In this document: in pieces, positions 1 through 8,193 of the stretch
Numbering within the stretch: position 1 is the stretch's first letter
Layout of the letters: the number at the start of each line of letters is the position of its first letter
Source: CAWIUB01 sp963839995
GTDB taxonomy: Bacteria > Actinomycetota > Actinomycetes > Mycobacteriales > Jatrophihabitantaceae
DNA length: 64,000 bases
NCBI GenBank assembly: GCA_963839995.1
Contig: CAWIXH010000013.1
Span: 124,001-188,000, forward strand
Reading direction: 5' to 3'
Position numbers and translations under genes: made by a program
Notes under the pieces: generated by a model
What the model was told of the DNA's origin: nothing
Databases searched by the model: none
What the model saw: only the letters and a program-made list of their open reading frames with translations

Positions 1-658
1 CATCGCGTTGTGGCTGCCCGGCCAGACGATCTGGTTCAGCCGCTGCATGCACAGCTCGACGTAGCCGTTGCAGCCGTCGGCCTTCGGATTGGCGCGCGCG
101 GTCGGGTTGGTCGCGGCGACGACCGCCGAGGTGCCCGCGGTTGTCAACGCGACGCAGGCCACCATCGCCGCCAGCACGCCGCCGACCTGCCGCTTGCGCA
201 GCGGCCGCGTCGCGGGTTGGTGACCAGCACCCCCATCGCCCGCAGGATGAGCACCAGCGCGGCGAACACCGCCAGCGCCGCCACAATCAGCGCCGCCCAA
301 TAGAACATCTCACCCGGCTTGGTGATCAGCGCCGCCGCGCGGCGATCAGCAGCACTCCGCCGAAGATCTGCCAGCCACGCTGGGTACGCGATCGGACGAA
401 CCAGTCCCGCAGCCGCCGATACCTGGTCGGCAGGTCGGCGCCGTCGCGTCCCGGCACGAACGCCAGCAGCAGACCGACCACGGCGACGACCCAGCCGGCG
501 GCCACCAGCCGGCCGAGCAGCACCTTGATGAACGCCGCCACCAACCAGCGACAGCAGCCGCGCCGGCCACCGGTTCAAGGTCCGGGCGCGAAAGAAGCCC
601 ACCGATCGTGTGCTGGCACAGCCGGCGGGGCTTCGCTCTGCGCCGCATCGGTAGACAT
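1..658 (-). pseudogene. frameshifted membrane protein with the start of a PI-PLC-X-like domain
   Basis: Reading down from an ATG at 658, one protein can be followed only by changing frame at least four times (near 575, 545, 345 and 225). The pieces are a short polar N-terminus, a hydrophobic stretch (VAAFIKVLLGRLVAAGWVV), a basic linker, a second membrane segment (FYWAALIVAALAVFAALVL), a third (QVGGVLAAMVACVALTTAGT), then an extracytoplasmic part with WPGSHNAM. That last motif resembles the first histidine motif of phosphatidylinositol-specific phospholipase C X domains. The gene continues past the window start. The IS at 670-2402 begins 11 bp upstream of the start codon, so its native promoter is displaced. 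Family assignment rests on one motif and the membrane layout. Confidence 0.5.
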
Positions 659-669
659 GGGCTGGACTG

Positions 670-2402
670 TAGTTACTTAGACCTGAAAAAGTCGGGCGTC
701 GGTGAGTGTGGTCGTCGGGCGGCTGGCCGGCGGGTGGGTCGGATGGTGTTGATCGTCGCCGGTGGGTGGTTTCAGCTGGCGAGGTTGCCGATCTTGACCA
801 GGTTGTGGGTCAAGACCCCGTGGCCGGCCCAGATCCGGGCTCCCTGGGTGCCGTCGAGGCGGGTGCGGTCCCATCCGTACCCGCGTTTGAGGCTGCTGAT
901 CCGGCCTTCGCTGCCGGTTCGCCATTTCACGGTCCGCCGGAACGCGGGCCTGCGTTCCTCGGCCTGGCGGGCCGTGCCGGGTCTGCCTTTGCGGGGGATG
1001 ACGACGGTGCGCACACCTTGCGCGTGCAGGTCGTCGTCGACCTTCTTCTCTCCGTAGCCGCGATCCGCGGTTACCGTGCGGGGGCGGCGGTTCGTACGAC
1101 GGATGACGCGTCCGACGGCGGGGGCGAGCTGCGGCGCGTCGGCGGGGTTGCCAGGCTCGACGGTGTGGTCGAGCACGACGCCGTCGTCGTTGTCCACGAC
1201 CTGGCCCTTGTACCCGAACTCGACCGGCTTGCCGAGGCGGCCCTTGGCGATCGGGCGGGCGTCCGGGTCGTGCAGGCTGACCCGCCGTGTCGCCCCATCC
1301 GGTGTTGTGCCGGCGACGCGTTGCCGGGTCTGCGCGGCGATGCGCAGGGTCGCTTCCAGCAGCTCGACCAGGTCATTCACCGCCCGCCGCAGTCGTCCGC
1401 GGCGCCGGCCCGCCGCCGCGTCACGCACCCCCACTGCCGCAAGCCGTTCGGCCTTGAGCTGGGCACCGCGCAGCGCCCGGCGGGCGTTGCTGAGCAGCCG
1501 CTCGGCGTCGCGGGCGGCCTTCTCGGCCAGCCCGGCCAGTTCCCCGGTGATCCGCCGCACCGTGGCCTGCGCCTCGTCACGCCCCGCCGCGGCGCGCAGG
1601 CGCAGCTTCGCCGCGATCCCGTGCGCCCGTTTGCCGGCCACCCGGGACCGGTCCCGGACCTTGGTGCGCGTCGCGCCACCAGCGGCCTGGATCCGCCGGC
1701 CGGTCGCCGCGATCCGCCGCACCGCCTTGGCCAACAACCCCGAATCGGTCGGGTAGGCGACGTTCGCCGGCACCACCGTCGTGTCCGCGCGCAGCCGCGT
1801 GGTGCGCAGCAGCTTCGCCTCGGCCGCCTTCGCCAGCAGCGCTTCATTCAGCCCATCCACTGCGGCCGTGCCGCAGCGCGTCGTCAGCTTCATCAATGTC
1901 GTCGGGTGCGGCACCGACCCATCCAGCGGGATCCGGCAGAACCGCCGCCACGTGATCGAGTCGGTCACCTCCCGGCACAGCGACTCGAAGCCCAGCCGAT
2001 ACCGGAACTTCAAGAACATCAACCGCAGGTAGGTCTCCATCGGCGTAGACGGCCGGCCCACTCGCGGGTCGAAGAACGCCACGAACGGCGCAAAGAACGC
2101 CGGGTCATCGAGCAGGCGATCCACCCGTGCCAGCTCCTCCGGCAGTCGCCGCACCTGCTCAGGCAGCACCGCCTCCCACAAGCTGACCTGCTCCGCCCGC
2201 GTCCGCAGCATCCGCACTCCCGGCTCGACCCGACCACCGCCGAGACCATGATCCCGCAAGACTAGACCTCCAACCCGACGGCACGCCGAGCCGAATCCCC
2301 TACAAAACAAGGAGATCTGATCAGTAGCCGGACGGAGTCGAGCCGGTTTCGGCTGACCCAGTCGATGAGATCCGCGCCGACTTTTTCAGGTCGAAGTAGT
2401 TA
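670..2402 (-). mobile_element. ISNCY-like insertion sequence
   Basis: A 1733-bp element bounded by 26-bp imperfect terminal inverted repeats at 670-695 and 2377-2402. They match at 23 of 26 positions and share the core ACCTGAAAAAGTCGG. It holds one transposase gene on the minus strand. No convincing target duplication is visible next to the ends. Confidence 0.8.
772..2211 (-). CDS. ISNCY-like family transposase (DDE, DUF772 N-terminus)
   Basis: Transposase of the long IS1182/ISNCY-like type in the IS5-like DDE superfamily. The N-terminal part has the DUF772-type motif GRPSTPMETYLRLMFLKFRY. The first catalytic Asp is in LRADTTVVPANV, followed by a long Arg/Ala-rich helical insertion. The second Asp is in TVTADRGYGEKK, and the last acidic residue precedes the C-terminal WRTGSEGRISSLKRGYGW region. 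The start MLRTRAEQ at 2211 fits the family; the frame stays open upstream to 2310. About 480 residues, apparently intact, and the only gene between the element's inverted repeats. Confidence 0.85.
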   Translation of the reverse strand: MLRTRAEQVSLWEAVLPEQVRRLPEELARVDRLLDDPAFFAPFVAFFDPRVGRPSTPMETYLRLMFLKFRYRLGFESLCREVTDSITWRRFCRIPLDGSVPHPTTLMKLTTRCGTAAVDGLNEALLAKAAEAKLLRTTRLRADTTVVPANVAYPTDSGLLAKAVRRIAATGRRIQAAGGATRTKVRDRSRVAGKRAHGIAAKLRLRAAAGRDEAQATVRRITGELAGLAEKAARDAERLLSNARRALRGAQLKAERLAAVGVRDAAAGRRRGRLRRAVNDLVELLEATLRIAAQTRQRVAGTTPDGATRRVSLHDPDARPIAKGRLGKPVEFGYKGQVVDNDDGVVLDHTVEPGNPADAPQLAPAVGRVIRRTNRRPRTVTADRGYGEKKVDDDLHAQGVRTVVIPRKGRPGTARQAEERRPAFRRTVKWRTGSEGRISSLKRGYGWDRTRLDGTQGARIWAGHGVLTHNLVKIGNLAS

Positions 2403-2409
2403 GCCAAGA

Positions 2410-2844
2410 TCACACAGACGCGACAATCGACCCGTCTGGACGAGCCTGATGCACCCGCGCCGCAGGGGCCAGCGCGCGCACTGCGGCGACGCCGGCGCCG
2501 TCGTGCGGATCCTCACTGAGCACCACGGCTGCCTCGAACCCTGACGCGCCGGATGAGACGGCCATGGCCACAGCGACCTGCAAGGCTGACAGCTGCAGCG
2601 CAGGCACGACGACTGTGGCCGCGGCATAAGTGCGGCCATCCGTGTCGCGGACGGCCGCGCCCTGCGACGCCCCGGTGCGCGCCCGGGCGGCCCGCGCGAG
2701 AGCGACCAGCTTCTGATCTTCGGCGTCCAGGTCAGTCACCGGGCCCCGACCGTCATTTTCGATCACGTTTTCCCCGCAATTGTGCGCTGGCTGGAGCAAC
2801 CAACGACCAAACGCGGGGAAGAGCTGATCAACACCGTGGCTCAT
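2410..2844 (-). CDS. cytidine deaminase-like protein
   Basis: Small protein matching the cytidine-deaminase-like protein usually found between the corC-like gene and era in actinobacteria. The conserved core runs from VTDLDAEDQKLVALARAARA through GAAVRDTDGRTYAAATV to the end. Classical zinc ligands are not evident, so catalytic activity is doubtful. The ATG at 2844 overlaps the upstream corC-like stop by 4 bp (ATGA) with AGAGG ahead of it, suggesting translational coupling. A GTG at 2739 would give a 109-residue protein closer to the usual length. era, the expected next gene, is absent; the ISNCY-like element begins 8 bp after the stop. Confidence 0.75.
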   Translation of the reverse strand: MSHGVDQLFPAFGRWLLQPAHNCGENVIENDGRGPVTDLDAEDQKLVALARAARARTGASQGAAVRDTDGRTYAAATVVVPALQLSALQVAVAMAVSSGASGFEAAVVLSEDPHDGAGVAAVRALAPAARVHQARPDGSIVASV

Positions 2845-4160
2845 CCAGCCTCTGCTGCAGACTCCGGCGAGTCGCGCCTGATCTCAGCCTCGTCAGCTGG
2901 GACGCGCCGTACCAGCACGGTGTCGATGCGGTTGCGGCGGCCGCCAGCGCTTTCGGCCACCAGTTCCAGGCCGTCGATGCGGGCGGTTGCACCCGGAATG
3001 GGCACCCGGCCGAGACGTTCCGCCAGCAACCCGCCCACCGTCTCGACATCGTCGCGCTCGGGCAGCTCGCGATCGAACAGGTCTGCGAGGTCCTCCAGAG
3101 ACAGTCGGGCCGTGACGCGGGCTGTGTCGTCGTCGATACGCTCGATGGGGGGCTGTTCGTCGTCGTATTCGTCGGCGATCTCACCGACGATCTCTTCGAG
3201 AATGTCCTCGATGGTCACCAGCCCCGCCGTGCCGCCGTATTCGTCGATGACGATCGCGATGTGCGTGCGGTGTGCCTGCATCTCGCGCATCAACTCGTCT
3301 ACCGGCTTGGACTCCGGAACGAGCACGGGCTTGCGCATAACCTCGTCGACCCGGGTGACCCTGGCGCGGTCGGCGTCCTGTTCACGTCGGACAAGATCCT
3401 TCAGGTAGGCGACCCCGACGATGTCGTCGACATTCTCACCGACGACCGGGATGCGGGAGAAACCGCTGCGCAGCGCGAGCGCCATCGCCTGTGGGACAGT
3501 CTTCGTCCGTTCGATCCAGACGACCTCCGTCCGCGGCACCATGACCTCGCGGGCGATCGTGTCACCGAGCTCGAACACCGACTGGATCATGTCACGCTCA
3601 CCGTGTTCAACCACCCCGCGCTGCTCAGCCATGTCGACGAGCTCGCGAAGCTCCACCTCGGACGAGAAGGGGCCGTCGCGGAATCCGCGGCCAGGCGTCA
3701 CGGCGTTGCCCAGCAGGATCAGCAGCGAGGACAGCGGTGTCAGCACCCGCCCGACGATTCGCACGGCGCCCGCCGTGAGAAGCGCCACCCGATACGGATG
3801 CAGGCGGCCAACCGTGCGTGGCCCGACACCGATCAGCACGTAGACGACCACGACCATCACGGCGACCGTCAGAACCGGCACTGGCCAGCGGCCACCAAAC
3901 ACCGACCGGGCCACGATCGTCACCAGGACGGTGGCCGAGAGTTCGCACGTCACCCGCAACAGGAGCAGCAGGTTGGTGTAGCGCGCCCGGTCGACGACGA
4001 TGACCGCGAGCGCACGTGCGCCCCGGCGCCCTTCGCGCACCATTTCCTCGACCCGGGCGACCGACACGCGGGCCAGCGCCGAGTCGACGCAGGCAAGCAC
4101 GCCGCCGAGCGGCACGAGGCAGATCGCGATGACGAGCAGCGCGACGTTAGAACTGCTCAT
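2841..4160 (-). CDS. hemolysin/CorC-family membrane protein (DUF21, CBS pair, CorC_HlyC)
   Basis: 439-residue membrane protein. The N-terminus (about 1-160) holds three to four hydrophobic segments of the DUF21/CNNM type. It is followed by a CBS pair (about 205-330; VMVPRTEVVWIER and the end motif IDEYGGTAGLVTIEDILEEI) and a C-terminal CorC_HlyC domain (about 345-425). The family is linked to magnesium and cobalt transport or tolerance, not to true haemolysis. Start overlaps the ybeY stop by 4 bp, and its own stop overlaps the next gene, so ybeY-corC-deaminase reads as one coupled operon. Confidence 0.9.
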   Translation of the reverse strand: MSSSNVALLVIAICLVPLGGVLACVDSALARVSVARVEEMVREGRRGARALAVIVVDRARYTNLLLLLRVTCELSATVLVTIVARSVFGGRWPVPVLTVAVMVVVVYVLIGVGPRTVGRLHPYRVALLTAGAVRIVGRVLTPLSSLLILLGNAVTPGRGFRDGPFSSEVELRELVDMAEQRGVVEHGERDMIQSVFELGDTIAREVMVPRTEVVWIERTKTVPQAMALALRSGFSRIPVVGENVDDIVGVAYLKDLVRREQDADRARVTRVDEVMRKPVLVPESKPVDELMREMQAHRTHIAIVIDEYGGTAGLVTIEDILEEIVGEIADEYDDEQPPIERIDDDTARVTARLSLEDLADLFDRELPERDDVETVGGLLAERLGRVPIPGATARIDGLELVAESAGGRRNRIDTVLVRRVPADEAEIRRDSPESAAEAG

Positions 4161-4705
4161 GAGCGCGCTTCTCCGCCGGTGCCCGGCAGCGGGGCGCGAA
4201 TCCGCGGTCGCCCGGTCCGCGTAGACCAGCCCGAGACGAGGCGCGCCTGCATCTCGAACATCTCCCGCTCCTCGTCCGGGTCGCCGTGGTCATAGCCCAG
4301 CAAGTGCAGGATCCCGTGCGTGCACAGCAGATGGAGCTCGGACTCGACAGAGTGTCCAGCCTCACCTGCCTGTCGTGTCGCGACCTCGGGGCACAGCACG
4401 ACATCGCCGAGCATGGCCGCGGCGGGATCGTCCTCTGCACCCGGCGACCGGGGCGGCTCGGCGCCCCCGCCCGCCGTGTCGAGGGGCGATTCCGCTCCGT
4501 CCATGGGGAAGGCCATGACGTCGGTCGGCCCCGGCGCGTCCATCCACTGCTGATGCAAGGCGCTCATTGCCGCGGCGTCGAGCAGTACCACTGACAGCTC
4601 GGCGAGTGGATTGATCCGCAGCTCGTCGAGCACGTACCGGCCGAGTTGGGCGAGCGCGGCCTCGTCGACCGTCATGCCTGACTCGTTGTTGACTTCGATG
4701 CTCAT
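4157..4705 (-). CDS. ybeY: endoribonuclease YbeY
   Basis: Metal-dependent endoribonuclease for 16S rRNA 3'-end maturation and ribosome quality control. The zinc-binding signature HGILHLLGYDH is present near residues 130-140, and PTDVMAFPMD corresponds to the conserved TDVLSFP motif. The 182-residue length is usual for actinobacteria. It sits 14 bp after phoH, the standard neighbour, and overlaps the corC-like gene by 4 bp. Confidence 0.95.
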   Translation of the reverse strand: MSIEVNNESGMTVDEAALAQLGRYVLDELRINPLAELSVVLLDAAAMSALHQQWMDAPGPTDVMAFPMDGAESPLDTAGGGAEPPRSPGAEDDPAAAMLGDVVLCPEVATRQAGEAGHSVESELHLLCTHGILHLLGYDHGDPDEEREMFEMQARLVSGWSTRTGRPRIRAPLPGTGGEARS

Positions 4706-4719
4706 GACGTCGCGCTTTG

Positions 4720-6858
4720 TTAGCGGCGTGGGTTCGCGCGTTGCGAGGCAACCGGCGCCTGCGCGTCATAGCGCGCGTACGCGTCGACGATCTCGCCGAC
4801 CAGCCGGTGCCGCACGACATCGGCGCTTGTGAGGTTCGCGAAGTGCACATCGTCGATGTCGGTGAGGATCTCCCGGACGACCTTCAGGCCGCTGCGGGTG
4901 TCGCCGGGCAGGTCGACCTGGGTGACGTCACCGGTAACCACCATCTTGGAGCCGAATCCCAGACGTGTCAGGAACATCTGCATCTGCTCAGGAGTCGTGT
5001 TCTGCGCCTCGTCCAGGATGATGAATGCATCGTTGAGTGTGTTGTGCGTGACTAGGAAGTCATTGGTGACGTACAGAGAATCCGCCGCAGCCACCTGGAT
5101 GCACACTGTCTCCATCCGCCCGACCGGATCGATGCTGTCGATGAACCGCATCGGCCGACCGCTGCCGAACGCCAGGTAGCTAGCGCGCTTGCGCGCAAGA
5201 CGGAACGGGTTGATGTCCGATGGGAGCCGAATGTCCAGCACGTAGGCGTCATGCCGGTGCAGGACAGGACGGCCGCTTACAAGTCCTGGCCGCCGACCAG
5301 CCGCCGCGCGACGCCGCCAATAGGCCACTCCCCCGAGAGACCGGACGAGGTAGACGACGTCGTCACGCAATCGCTGCGAGCATGTCGTGTACTGGATGCG
5401 GCAGCTGCGGCCGAGCTGGGTGACCGGGCCGCCATCGCTGTCAAGCAGTCCCTGCAAGACCCCGAGCCGCACGTCCGGCGAATTGAACAGATACCCGGTA
5501 GGGACGAACTTGGTCTCCGAACGGGCCCCCGCGAGCCCCAGGTCGCGGAGGATGGCCGTCACCGGGTTGGCTGTGATGAGGCCCCCGCGTGTGCCTTCGA
5601 CATTGCGCAGGACGACGTTGCGCAGGACATCGTCGTGCCCTCGCGTGTGCCGTACCTCGATTCCGACCAGCGCGGACTCGAGCGCGTCGGCGAGCTCCTC
5701 GTCTGCGGTTGCGAACGCGGGCGTCGTCGACGTGGTCAGGCAGCCATCTCCAAGCAAGAGGCCCAACGCGTACGCGTCAAGTGGTATCTCTTGCGGCTCA
5801 AATTCAACCGGACGGACTAGAGGGAGCTCGAAGCGATGCTCACGGCCGCGCCGCAGCTGGCCGAGCATGTCGATCGTCTGGACTGTTCTGCGGGGCCGTC
5901 CGTGAGTGCGATCGTCCGGCGTGCATACCGTCCACAGGTGCTCCCCGCAGCACAGAGTCGACGCCCCGTCCTGCGTCGTAACTCTGAAGACGTCTTTGAC
6001 ACCCTGCGGGTACACGCCAAGCACCGGAGTCGGTCTTCCATCGGAACCGATGACAAGATCACCCACTCGAAGGCTCCCAATGGAACGCGGCCCCCACGGG
6101 GTAAGCACGGCGGCGCTGTACGGCTGCGCGCGGCCGCGCATGTACGCCAGCGGTGCGACTTCGATCGTCCCGGCTTGGGTCAGCCGCGGGATCGACTCCG
6201 GATCGAGCATGTCGTGCAGCGCGTCCAGCAGGGGACGCAGGTAGGGGTCGATCTTGTCGTACAGGGTGCCGGGCAGGAAGCCCAGCCGCTCACCGGCCTC
6301 GACCGCCGGCCGCGTCAGGATGATGCGGGTGACCTGCTTGGCCTGCAGCGCTTGCACCGCCTTGGCGACCGCCAGATAGGTCTTGCCGGTGCCCGCGGGT
6401 CCGATTGCGAACACGACGGTGTGCTTGTCGATAGCGTCGACATAGTGCTTCTGGTGCAACGTCTTGGGGCGGATGTTCTTGCCCCGGCGGGACAGGATGT
6501 TCAGCGACAGCACCTCGGCCGGGCGCTCTCCGGAGTCGGCCGTGAGTATGCCGAAGGCCCGGGTAACCGCATCGGGCGTCAGGTTTTGCCCAGCCTTGAT
6601 CAGCTCGATCAGCTCTTCGAACAGGCGCACGGCGATCGCGTTCTCGCCCGGCGCGCCAGTGATGGTGATCTCGTTGCCGCGCACATGCACGTCGCTGTCG
6701 AGCTTCTGCTCGATGACCCGCAGCAGCTCGTCGCGTGATCCGAGGAGGGCGACCATCGCCTGCTCACCCGGGACGACGAGGGTGGTGGAAAGACGCTGCG
6801 GTGTTCCGTTTGGGTCCGACAAGTTCGGCTCTCTGCTGGGGGGCGCTGACCAGCCCAC
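4720..6858 (-). CDS. phoH: PhoH-family ATPase interrupted by an in-frame intein
   Basis: PhoH-like P-loop NTPase. Extein motifs: Walker A GPAGTGKT at 153-160, and ILDEAQN (Walker B) at 614-620. The 712-residue product contains a 363-residue intein (Ala244-Asn606), inserted between MRGR and TLNDAFIILDEAQN, just before Walker B. Removal leaves 349 residues, the normal PhoH length. The start used is the ATG at 6858; a shorter start near SDPNGTP cannot be excluded. It lies between dnaJ and ybeY, as in other actinobacteria, but the usual rsmE between dnaJ and phoH is missing. Confidence 0.95.
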   Translation of the reverse strand: MGWSAPPSREPNLSDPNGTPQRLSTTLVVPGEQAMVALLGSRDELLRVIEQKLDSDVHVRGNEITITGAPGENAIAVRLFEELIELIKAGQNLTPDAVTRAFGILTADSGERPAEVLSLNILSRRGKNIRPKTLHQKHYVDAIDKHTVVFAIGPAGTGKTYLAVAKAVQALQAKQVTRIILTRPAVEAGERLGFLPGTLYDKIDPYLRPLLDALHDMLDPESIPRLTQAGTIEVAPLAYMRGRAQPYSAAVLTPWGPRSIGSLRVGDLVIGSDGRPTPVLGVYPQGVKDVFRVTTQDGASTLCCGEHLWTVCTPDDRTHGRPRRTVQTIDMLGQLRRGREHRFELPLVRPVEFEPQEIPLDAYALGLLLGDGCLTTSTTPAFATADEELADALESALVGIEVRHTRGHDDVLRNVVLRNVEGTRGGLITANPVTAILRDLGLAGARSETKFVPTGYLFNSPDVRLGVLQGLLDSDGGPVTQLGRSCRIQYTTCSQRLRDDVVYLVRSLGGVAYWRRRAAAGRRPGLVSGRPVLHRHDAYVLDIRLPSDINPFRLARKRASYLAFGSGRPMRFIDSIDPVGRMETVCIQVAAADSLYVTNDFLVTHNTLNDAFIILDEAQNTTPEQMQMFLTRLGFGSKMVVTGDVTQVDLPGDTRSGLKVVREILTDIDDVHFANLTSADVVRHRLVGEIVDAYARYDAQAPVASQRANPRR
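5041..6129 (-). other. PhoH intein with LAGLIDADG homing endonuclease, class 3-like
   Basis: Residues 244-606 of the PhoH precursor. The intein starts with Ala instead of Cys/Ser, has the N-terminal block LTPWGPRSIGSLRVGD, and ends FLVTHN followed by Thr607. The block-B region reads CCGEHLWTV with Trp309 and no classical TxxH. Block F has Cys586 in TVCIQV. Trp (block B), Cys (F:4) and Thr (+1) form the WCT triplet that defines class 3 inteins, in which the block-F Cys attacks the N-terminal junction. Two endonuclease motifs (LGLLLGDG near 365-372 and LQGLLDSDGG near 468-477) keep their acidic residues, so homing may still be active. Confidence 0.88.
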
Positions 6859-6963
6859 TGTACCGGCGATTCGGGCGAATTTGGGCTCAGTTTCCTGCCG
6901 TGACCCGCTAGCTGATCACTGCCCCAGCCCGATTGTGCGGGGTGGCGCGCGGACCAGCGCGGC

Positions 6964-8106
6964 TCACCGTCCGCCGAACGCGTCCCGCATCTTGCTGAAC
7001 AGCCCGGCGCGGGTCCCGTTGACCGAAACCTCCTCGTTGCGCAACGCGGCCAGGTCGCGGAGCAGCTTCTCCTGCGCCTCGTCCAGCCTGGTCGGGGTGC
7101 GTACCTCGACATGCACCAGCAGGTCGCCGCGGGAACTGCTACGCAGCCGGGGAACCCCCTTGCCGCGCATGGTCAGTACGGTGCCGTTCTGCGTGCCCGG
7201 CCGGATGTCGAGCTTCTCCTCGCCGTCCAGGGTGCTCAGCACCAGGTCGGTGCCGAGCGCGGCGGCGGTCATCGGCAGCGCGATGCTGCAGTGCAAGTCC
7301 GAGCCGTCGCGGGTGAACGTCTCGTGGGGCATCTCGGCCACCTCGACGTAGAGATCACCGGCCGGGCCGCCGCCCGGGCCGACCTCACCCTGCCCGGACA
7401 GCCGGATCCGCATGCCGTCCTCGATGCCCGCCGGGACGTCGACGGTGATCGTGCGCCGGGCGCGGACGCGTCCCTCGGTGCCACAGGTTGGGCACGGCGA
7501 GGGGATCTGCTGGCCAGTGCCGGCGCATGCCGAGCAGGGCCGGGTGGTCATGACCTGGCCGAGGAACGAGCGCTGGACGGACTGGATCTCGCCGGCGCCG
7601 CCGCACGTCGGGCAGGTGCGGGGCGACGTGCCGGGCGCGCAGCCGGTGCCGGTGCAGGTCTGGCACACCACCGCCGTTTCGACGCTGATCTCGCGGCGAA
7701 CGCCGAAGGCTGCCTCGGCGAGCGTCAGTTCGATGCGCAGCAGCGCGTCGGCGCCAGCGCGGACCCGGCTGCGCGGACCACGACCGCCAACGCCACCCCC
7801 ACCGAAGAACGCCTCGAACACGTCGCCGAAGCCGCCGAACCCGGCGAACAGGTTCCCGGCCGTGCCGGCTCCCCCCACCGACGAGAGCGGATCACCGCCG
7901 AGGTCCACGATGCGCCGCTTCTCCGGGTCGGACAGCACCTCGTAGGCGGCCGTGATTGCCTTGAACTTGTCCTGGGCTGCCTGGTCGGGATTGACGTCCG
8001 GGTGCAACTCGCGGGCCAGCCTGCGGTACGCCCGTTTGATCTCCTCGCCCGTGGCGTCGCGGCGTACGCCGAGCAGCCCGTAGTAGTCGCGAGGTGGGTC
8101 AGCCAC
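6964..8106 (-). CDS. dnaJ: chaperone protein DnaJ (DnaJ2-type)
   Basis: 380-residue Hsp40 co-chaperone of DnaK. J domain at 1-70 with the HPD tripeptide in ARELHPDVNP, then a Gly/Phe-rich linker (FAGFGGFGDVFEAFFGGGG). The zinc-binding region has four CxxC repeats: CQTCTGTG, CPTCGGAG, CSACAGTG and CPTCGTEG, the last deviating from CxxCxGxG. The C-terminal substrate-binding domain ends in GLFSKMRDAFGG. It lies directly downstream of hrcA with a CIRCE-like operator between them, pointing to HrcA control separate from hrcA's own promoter. Confidence 0.95.
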   Translation of the reverse strand: MADPPRDYYGLLGVRRDATGEEIKRAYRRLARELHPDVNPDQAAQDKFKAITAAYEVLSDPEKRRIVDLGGDPLSSVGGAGTAGNLFAGFGGFGDVFEAFFGGGGVGGRGPRSRVRAGADALLRIELTLAEAAFGVRREISVETAVVCQTCTGTGCAPGTSPRTCPTCGGAGEIQSVQRSFLGQVMTTRPCSACAGTGQQIPSPCPTCGTEGRVRARRTITVDVPAGIEDGMRIRLSGQGEVGPGGGPAGDLYVEVAEMPHETFTRDGSDLHCSIALPMTAAALGTDLVLSTLDGEEKLDIRPGTQNGTVLTMRGKGVPRLRSSSRGDLLVHVEVRTPTRLDEAQEKLLRDLAALRNEEVSVNGTRAGLFSKMRDAFGGR

Positions 8107-8140
8107 GGATGTTCGCTTTCTCTGTGCGTGAACCTGCGCT

Positions 8141-8167
8141 CTGGCACTCCTTCACATCGAGTGCCAG
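8141..8167. promoter_or_regulatory. CIRCE-like operator before dnaJ
   Basis: Perfect 9-bp inverted repeat CTGGCACTC-N9-GAGTGCCAG in the hrcA-dnaJ gap. It differs from the CIRCE consensus TTAGCACTC-N9-GAGTGCTAA only in symmetric outer positions. It is the expected binding site for HrcA, encoded next door. Confidence 0.82.
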
Positions 8168-8193
8168 AACCAGTGTACGGATCGGCGGGCGGC

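Noticed and set aside
1..658. Frameshifts as general sequencing error
   Set aside because: Long housekeeping genes (lepA, groEL, hrcA, dnaJ, hemW) are free of frameshifts. Lesions cluster in accessory genes, so decay is more likely, although single-base cases remain open.
706..2265. Long plus-strand open frame opposite the ISNCY-like transposase
   Set aside because: It is an antisense shadow of a high-GC coding region with Arg/Pro/Gly-rich text and no protein motif.
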